Positions 12,755 to 16,447 of a stretch of 16,447 bases of DNA are shown in pieces. How positions within the stretch are numbered: position 1 is the first letter of the stretch; every line of letters starts with the position of its first letter. The translations under genes were made by a program, and so were the position numbers. The stretch lies in NCBI GenBank assembly GCA_964503525.1, contig CAZCZY010000089.1, forward strand, positions 1 to 16,447, read 5' to 3'. The notes under the pieces are model-generated. The model ran no database searches. It was not told the origin of the DNA and was given only the letters and a program-made list of their open reading frames with translations. This DNA is from CAZCZY01 sp964503525 (lineage in GTDB: Bacteria; Patescibacteriota; JAUYIX01).

Positions 12755-13900
12755 TTATTTTTTGACCAGCAAATATTGTCCGTTGCCTTGGATTTCACCG
12801 TCGCTGCAAGCGAACGCCTCGATAAATGCAAGGAGATACAGTCGCCACATGCGTCTAAAGCGTGCATATTTCATGCCGTAGTCGAGTTGTCGTAAAGCGG
12901 GTTGGTTGTCGTCAAAATTTTTGAGCCACTCTTCCAGTGTGCGTGAGTAATTGTTGCCATTGAGATACCAGCGTTGCACGGTTTTGAGATCATTATTATG
13001 GAGCGGCACCGCATCGTAGCGCCAGTATCGACCTGTGGGAAAAATATACTTGTGACTAAATGGACTGGAGACATTGTTCCGTATTTTTGCAGTAATGATA
13101 TGGATAAAAACCTTGCCCTCGTCCTTAAGTGCCGCGGCCAATTTCGCAAAGGCTTGCGTTAGGTTGCCGACGTGACAAAATACTCCGATCGTTAATATTT
13201 TGTCGAACTTTTCATCAAAGGTGGTTGTGTTGAGATCCCCTTCGATGAGTTTAAAGCGACCGCGACTCAAGTGACTCTTGGGGTCGCGCATTTTGTCGCG
13301 CATGTAGTTGCATTGTTCGTGACTGAGGTTGAGGCCGGTCATCCGGACATTGGGAAATTTAGAAAGAATATAGTTTGGCACGCCTCCCCATCCACAACCA
13401 AAATCGAGAATATTGTCGCCGTCCTTGATCCCGAGGCGCTCAATGACCTGGTCGATCATGTGAATTTGCGATTCCTCAAGATTTTTGGCGCCCCGTTCCC
13501 ACAGTCCCATGCTGTACTTGGGGTAAATCGTTTCGGAGTCACCCAACATGGTATTGAGCATTTGCTGCGGCAAGTCATACTGGATTTTCATCAAATCCTT
13601 GGATACTTCAGCAATGTGGTCTGTCTCCTGCATAACCCAGGGGTACGCGATAAAAAGCGATGGGGCGCGACGAAAAATAAAGCCAAGTCCAGAGCGAAAG
13701 AGCGGACGCAAGATACGATCTGGGGGAACCACGCCTTTCATGTACAATTCTGCCAAAGCCATCTGTACCGCGTTGTATAAACCAGTAAGAAGCGGGCGCG
13801 CCACCGTACCTCCTTTGTCAGTCAACTCGATCGGAACAATTGGCTCACCTGGTAGCAATATTCGTGTGGTAGATGTCGGCTGAATTAGGGTGGTTGGCAT
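12755..13900 (-). CDS. CFA-synthase/coclaurine-N-methyltransferase-like SAM enzyme, active-site variant
   Basis: The 381-residue protein belongs to the cyclopropane-fatty-acid-synthase superfamily (PF02353). SAM-binding motif I is ILDFGCGWGG (164-173), preceded by YPKYSMGLWE (126-135). The C-terminal third (NGNNYSRTLEEWLKNF, then MWRLYLLAF.EAF....GEIQGNGQYLLVKK) resembles the coclaurine-N-methyltransferase/CFA-like branch more than E. coli Cfa. Two catalytic-site departures are visible. The Cys of the usual YSC motif is Met131, and the Glu of the nearly invariant FEH motif is Cys (GVFCHVG, Cys242). His267 and Tyr318 at the other bicarbonate-site positions are kept. The tandem neighbour keeps Glu, so this copy may have changed substrate or activity. 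It follows that neighbour by 51 nt, where a TATAGT box is seen. Confidence 0.88.
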   Translation of the reverse strand: MPTTLIQPTSTTRILLPGEPIVPIELTDKGGTVARPLLTGLYNAVQMALAELYMKGVVPPDRILRPLFRSGLGFIFRRAPSLFIAYPWVMQETDHIAEVSKDLMKIQYDLPQQMLNTMLGDSETIYPKYSMGLWERGAKNLEESQIHMIDQVIERLGIKDGDNILDFGCGWGGVPNYILSKFPNVRMTGLNLSHEQCNYMRDKMRDPKSHLSRGRFKLIEGDLNTTTFDEKFDKILTIGVFCHVGNLTQAFAKLAAALKDEGKVFIHIITAKIRNNVSSPFSHKYIFPTGRYWRYDAVPLHNNDLKTVQRWYLNGNNYSRTLEEWLKNFDDNQPALRQLDYGMKYARFRRMWRLYLLAFIEAFACSDGEIQGNGQYLLVKK

Positions 13901-13951
13901 GTTTTTTTTGACGCTTAGGCCGTTACCTAAAAAACTATAGCATGCGATGAC

Positions 13952-15124
13952 TTACGCTGAAGTTCTGCTTTTAACTAATAGATACTGGCCGTTGCCTTGA
14001 ATTTCTCCATGACTGGCCTCAAATGTTGCACTACAGGCAAGAAGATAGAGCCGCCACATGCGCCTAAAACGTGAGTAGTTCATGCCATAGTTTAGGTGCC
14101 GAAAGGTGGGTTGGTTCTCATCAAAATTTTTGAGCCAGGCAGTGAGTGTTCGCGCATAATTATTGCCGTTGATATACCAACGTTGCACAGTTTTTAAATC
14201 TTCATTGTGCTGGGGTACTGCATCAAACATCCAGACTCGTCCATAGGGAAAAATGTAGTTGTGAATAAATGGGCTGGCAGCGTTATTAGGCAGTCGTACG
14301 GTTACGATGTGTATTAAAACCCTCCCACTTTCTTTGAGAAAAGTAGACACTTTGCCAAGGGCCATAGTTAAATTGCCAACATGTTCGAAAACGCCGATGG
14401 AAAGGATCTTGTCAAACTTTTCATCAAACTGTGCCGCATTAAAGTCACCCTCAATTAATTTGAACCGGCCGCTACTCAAGTGGCTACTGGGATCGCGCAT
14501 TTTTTGACGAATGTAGTTGCTCTGTTCGTGACTGAGGTTGAGACCGGTTATGCGGACATTGGGAAATTTAGAGAGGATGTAATTGGGCACACTTCCCCAG
14601 CCGCAGCCAATATCCAAGATATGATCACCGTCCTTGATTTCCATTTTTTCAATCACATCGTCCATCATGTGCAGTTGTGATTCTTTGAGATTGGACGCGC
14701 CCTTCTCCCATAATCCCATGCTGTATTTGGGATAATTTGCCCCACCCTCAGCCAACATGGCCATAAACATGGCACGGGGTAGGTCATATTGTTTTTTTAT
14801 TAACGCTTCGGATCCCTCGGCAAGTTCATCAGTTTCTTGCATCACCCAAGGATACGAGATCAGTAGTGAGGGAAAGCGCTCATATACAATACTAAAAATA
14901 GTACGCGACAATTTCCGCAGTGCAGCATCGGGCAGCACTAAACCTCTCATGTATGCTTCGGCAAAACCCGCTTGCACGGCATTGTAAATCCCCACTGCTA
15001 CGCGCGGGCGTGACACTATCTTGGTAGGCGGATCCACACCGATCGGAAGACTCTGCGCAAGTGATAAGGATACGTCAGGTTTAGTTTGCGGCGATAATGG
15101 CGGCTTGAGTAGCGTACTTGGCAT
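13952..15124 (-). CDS. CFA-synthase/coclaurine-N-methyltransferase-like SAM enzyme
   Basis: The 390-residue paralogue of the next gene downstream shares long identical blocks with it (NYILSKFPNVR, TGLNLSHEQ, LKTVQRWY, EIQGNGQYLLVK). SAM motif I is ILDIGCGWGS (169-178). The catalytic-loop motif is the canonical GVFEHVG with Glu247. As in the paralogue, the YSC motif reads YSMGLWE (Met136), so the bicarbonate-contacting Cys of classical cyclopropane synthases is absent. Expected chemistry is SAM-dependent methyl or methylene transfer, most plausibly to membrane lipid acyl chains given the acyltransferase next door, but an amine or other small-molecule acceptor is possible. The N-terminal 40 residues are low-complexity. 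The start ATG lacks an SD; a TAGAAT box at 15137-15142 suggests a very short leader. The upstream terminator makes this the first gene of its transcript. Confidence 0.9.
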   Translation of the reverse strand: MPSTLLKPPLSPQTKPDVSLSLAQSLPIGVDPPTKIVSRPRVAVGIYNAVQAGFAEAYMRGLVLPDAALRKLSRTIFSIVYERFPSLLISYPWVMQETDELAEGSEALIKKQYDLPRAMFMAMLAEGGANYPKYSMGLWEKGASNLKESQLHMMDDVIEKMEIKDGDHILDIGCGWGSVPNYILSKFPNVRITGLNLSHEQSNYIRQKMRDPSSHLSSGRFKLIEGDFNAAQFDEKFDKILSIGVFEHVGNLTMALGKVSTFLKESGRVLIHIVTVRLPNNAASPFIHNYIFPYGRVWMFDAVPQHNEDLKTVQRWYINGNNYARTLTAWLKNFDENQPTFRHLNYGMNYSRFRRMWRLYLLACSATFEASHGEIQGNGQYLLVKSRTSA

Positions 15125-15136
15125 ATTACTATCGCC

Positions 15137-15142
15137 ATTCTA
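15137..15142 (-). promoter_or_regulatory. Candidate -10 box for the first methyltransferase gene
   Basis: TAGAAT on the minus strand lies 12 nt before the ATG at 15124 and downstream of the acyltransferase terminator, where a new promoter is needed. No good -35 is seen at 16-18 nt. The implied leader is only a few nucleotides. Confidence 0.35.
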
Positions 15143-15162
15143 ACACCCTGGCTAAGGCTAAG

Positions 15163-15191
15163 AAAAAAGGCGCACCGATAGACGATGCGCC
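15163..15191 (-). terminator. Intrinsic terminator of the acyltransferase gene
   Basis: On the minus strand GGCGCATCG/CGGTGCGCC forms a 9-bp stem (one wobble) with a 5-nt loop (15169-15177 with 15183-15191), followed by six T residues. It starts 3 nt after the TAA stop. Confidence 0.93.
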
Positions 15192-15194
15192 ATG

Positions 15195-16037
15195 TTACGA
15201 ACTTGCCTTAATCATCCCCAACGACAGCCACAGGTCTTTTTGCCCCCATTCTTTGTAGAGCCAGGACTCGCTTTGATCGGCGGGGAGGTGTTCGATCAGT
15301 TCACCAATGACGACCACGTGCTTACCCACTACCGCACTGGACTCGAGCCAGGTTTTTCCGCCACTGACCTTTTCCCAGTTAAGCGTGAGCGAAAGAATGG
15401 GATAGTCGGGCAACTCCTCGCGCAGGATCAGAAAGCCTCGTTTTTTTGGTGGCAATACATGGGTATAGCCCGACCCCTCGACCGTCTTTCTAAAACGAGA
15501 CCCTTCGGGAAAAACGAAAAAAGTTGCCCCGTCCGCAACGGACTGTCGCGCTGAGGTAAGAATCGTCGCGAGATCTTCGGGGCTGCCTGTTCGATCAATA
15601 ATCGGACTGCCGGACTCGTGCAAAAATAGTCCAGTGATCGGGGCTTGACCTAGTTGCCTCTTGGCAATCCAGCGACCATTACCGCGTCCGATGTTGTGCA
15701 TCAGCGTCAGCAACACGAGCCCGTCCAACGTACTTTGGTGATTGGAGACAATCAGCAGCGGTCGCGTACGATCCCGCAAAATCGGATGATCCGGCAAGCG
15801 GTAGGTAACGTTGAGCTTGAGCACTCGACTGACGGCCGCAAGTATTGTGGCGCACGTAAGGCAAGCACGTTCGGCCGCCCATTTGCGGCGAGCGGCACCC
15901 GCGTGCTGGTTAAGCACTGCCAAGACGATGTGCCATCTGAGCGCTGCATACGCGCAAACTGCCAGCCAACAAAAAACGACTAGTGCGGCTAAGCCGCGCA
16001 CGTGTGATAGAACGCGCAGGCTTGAAACCAGGCCCAT
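15195..16037 (-). CDS. PlsC-type 1-acyl-glycerol-3-phosphate acyltransferase
   Basis: The 280-residue membrane-associated enzyme should transfer an acyl group to lysophosphatidic acid or a related glycerolipid. All four acyltransferase motifs are visible: NHQSTLD with catalytic His100 and Asp105 (H-X4-D), GSPIIDR (143-149), FPEGSR (176-181) and LPPKKRG (195-201). An N-terminal hydrophobic segment lies at about residues 16-42. The start is the ATG at 16037 because AGGAGG lies 5 nt upstream; the in-frame GTG at 16043 overlaps that SD. Length and motifs fit the PlsC family; the precise acceptor lipid cannot be told. It lies 112 nt after the L,D-transpeptidase gene and is closed by its own terminator. 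The adjacent methyltransferases make a membrane-lipid context plausible. Confidence 0.93.
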   Translation of the reverse strand: MGLVSSLRVLSHVRGLAALVVFCWLAVCAYAALRWHIVLAVLNQHAGAARRKWAAERACLTCATILAAVSRVLKLNVTYRLPDHPILRDRTRPLLIVSNHQSTLDGLVLLTLMHNIGRGNGRWIAKRQLGQAPITGLFLHESGSPIIDRTGSPEDLATILTSARQSVADGATFFVFPEGSRFRKTVEGSGYTHVLPPKKRGFLILREELPDYPILSLTLNWEKVSGGKTWLESSAVVGKHVVVIGELIEHLPADQSESWLYKEWGQKDLWLSLGMIKASS

Positions 16038-16149
16038 GTGCACCTCCTGTTCGAACTTAAGGAACGTGCGGCCAGGCTACTCCAAGTTAATTGATTTTGG
16101 AAGCATCAGGCCGCCAAAAGGATTGGTCAAGCACGCCGACTTGTACCGC

Positions 16150-16447
16150 CTACGAAATGACTTGTACTTGCGTCCCGACCGGTGTCCAATCAAATAGCCA
16201 AGCCGCCTCATCCAACGGCAAGTTTACACACCCGTGGCTCATGGGATTTCCAAAATTATTGTGCCAATAGGCGCCGTGCAACGCATACGGTCCCGTAAAG
16301 TACATACTATGCGGAACATTAGGCAGGTAATAGCCAGGACCCGCCATGACGTGGTCAGCAATCTTGTTGTAGGTCGAAAAAGTACCCATCGGTGTTGGTG
16401 TGCCCCATAAGCCGCTAGAAATTAGAAAGCTTTTGATGAGCGTTCCA
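16150..16447 (-). CDS. L,D-transpeptidase (YkuD) C-terminal part, 5' end beyond window
   Basis: The last 99 codons of a minus-strand gene are present; the frame stays open to the right edge, so the methionine at 16389 is internal. The visible segment is the catalytic core of a YkuD domain: a strand leading into ISSGLWGTPTPMGTF, then YFTGPYALHGAYWHNNFG and the active-site block SHGCVNLPLDEAAWLF, with the nucleophilic Cys in SHGC and the conserved His pair. These enzymes form 3-3 cross-links in peptidoglycan or attach proteins to it, on the outer face of the cytoplasmic membrane. A signal peptide or other N-terminal domains would lie beyond the window. No clear terminator follows; 112 nt separate it from the acyltransferase. 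Confidence 0.94.
   Translation of the reverse strand, partial: GTLIKSFLISSGLWGTPTPMGTFSTYNKIADHVMAGPGYYLPNVPHSMYFTGPYALHGAYWHNNFGNPMSHGCVNLPLDEAAWLFDWTPVGTQVQVIS

Overview
The window most resembles a chromosome fragment from an uncultivated, small-genome bacterium with a Gram-positive-like or Patescibacteria (CPR)-like surface. This is inference. The pointers are DUF11 and cell-wall-binding-repeat-2 surface proteins, several single-pass membrane proteins with extracytoplasmic domains, an L,D-transpeptidase, a GatCA pair without GatB alongside, an NAD-dependent DNA ligase with an atypical N-terminus, and many starts with no Shine-Dalgarno (SD) sequence. No transposase, integrase, phage gene or CRISPR array was seen.

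Layout. At 1-2.8 kb, all on the minus strand, lie the 5' part of a large DUF11 surface protein, an unrecognised 274-residue protein and a small zinc-ribbon protein, the last two each followed by a terminator. At 2.76-3.25 kb on the plus strand are a small His/Arg-rich membrane protein with near-consensus promoter, SD and terminator, and then tRNA-Asp(GTC). At 3.26-5.1 kb a membrane-anchored protein (minus) is divergent from a secreted three-repeat CWB2 protein (plus). At 5.1-8.6 kb a minus-strand operon-like run reads gatC, gatA, membrane-anchored cyclophilin, membrane protein of unknown function.

From 8.63 to 9.89 kb there is about 1.25 kb with no credible gene. It holds two tandem plus-strand transcription units, each with a sigma70-like promoter, dense perfect hairpins (several capped by GNRA tetraloops), a long-range closing helix and a strong intrinsic terminator. 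I read them as two large structured non-coding RNAs of about 600 and 470 nt. I could not match either to rnpB, tmRNA, 6S RNA or self-splicing introns. This is the most interesting part of the window.

From 9.89 to 16.45 kb, all on the minus strand, come (in transcription order from the right edge) a partial L,D-transpeptidase, a PlsC-type acyltransferase with terminator, two tandem CFA-synthase/coclaurine-N-methyltransferase-like enzymes, ligA and a DedA-family membrane protein. PlsC, the two methyltransferases and DedA together suggest a membrane-lipid theme. One methyltransferase paralogue has lost a conserved acidic active-site residue.
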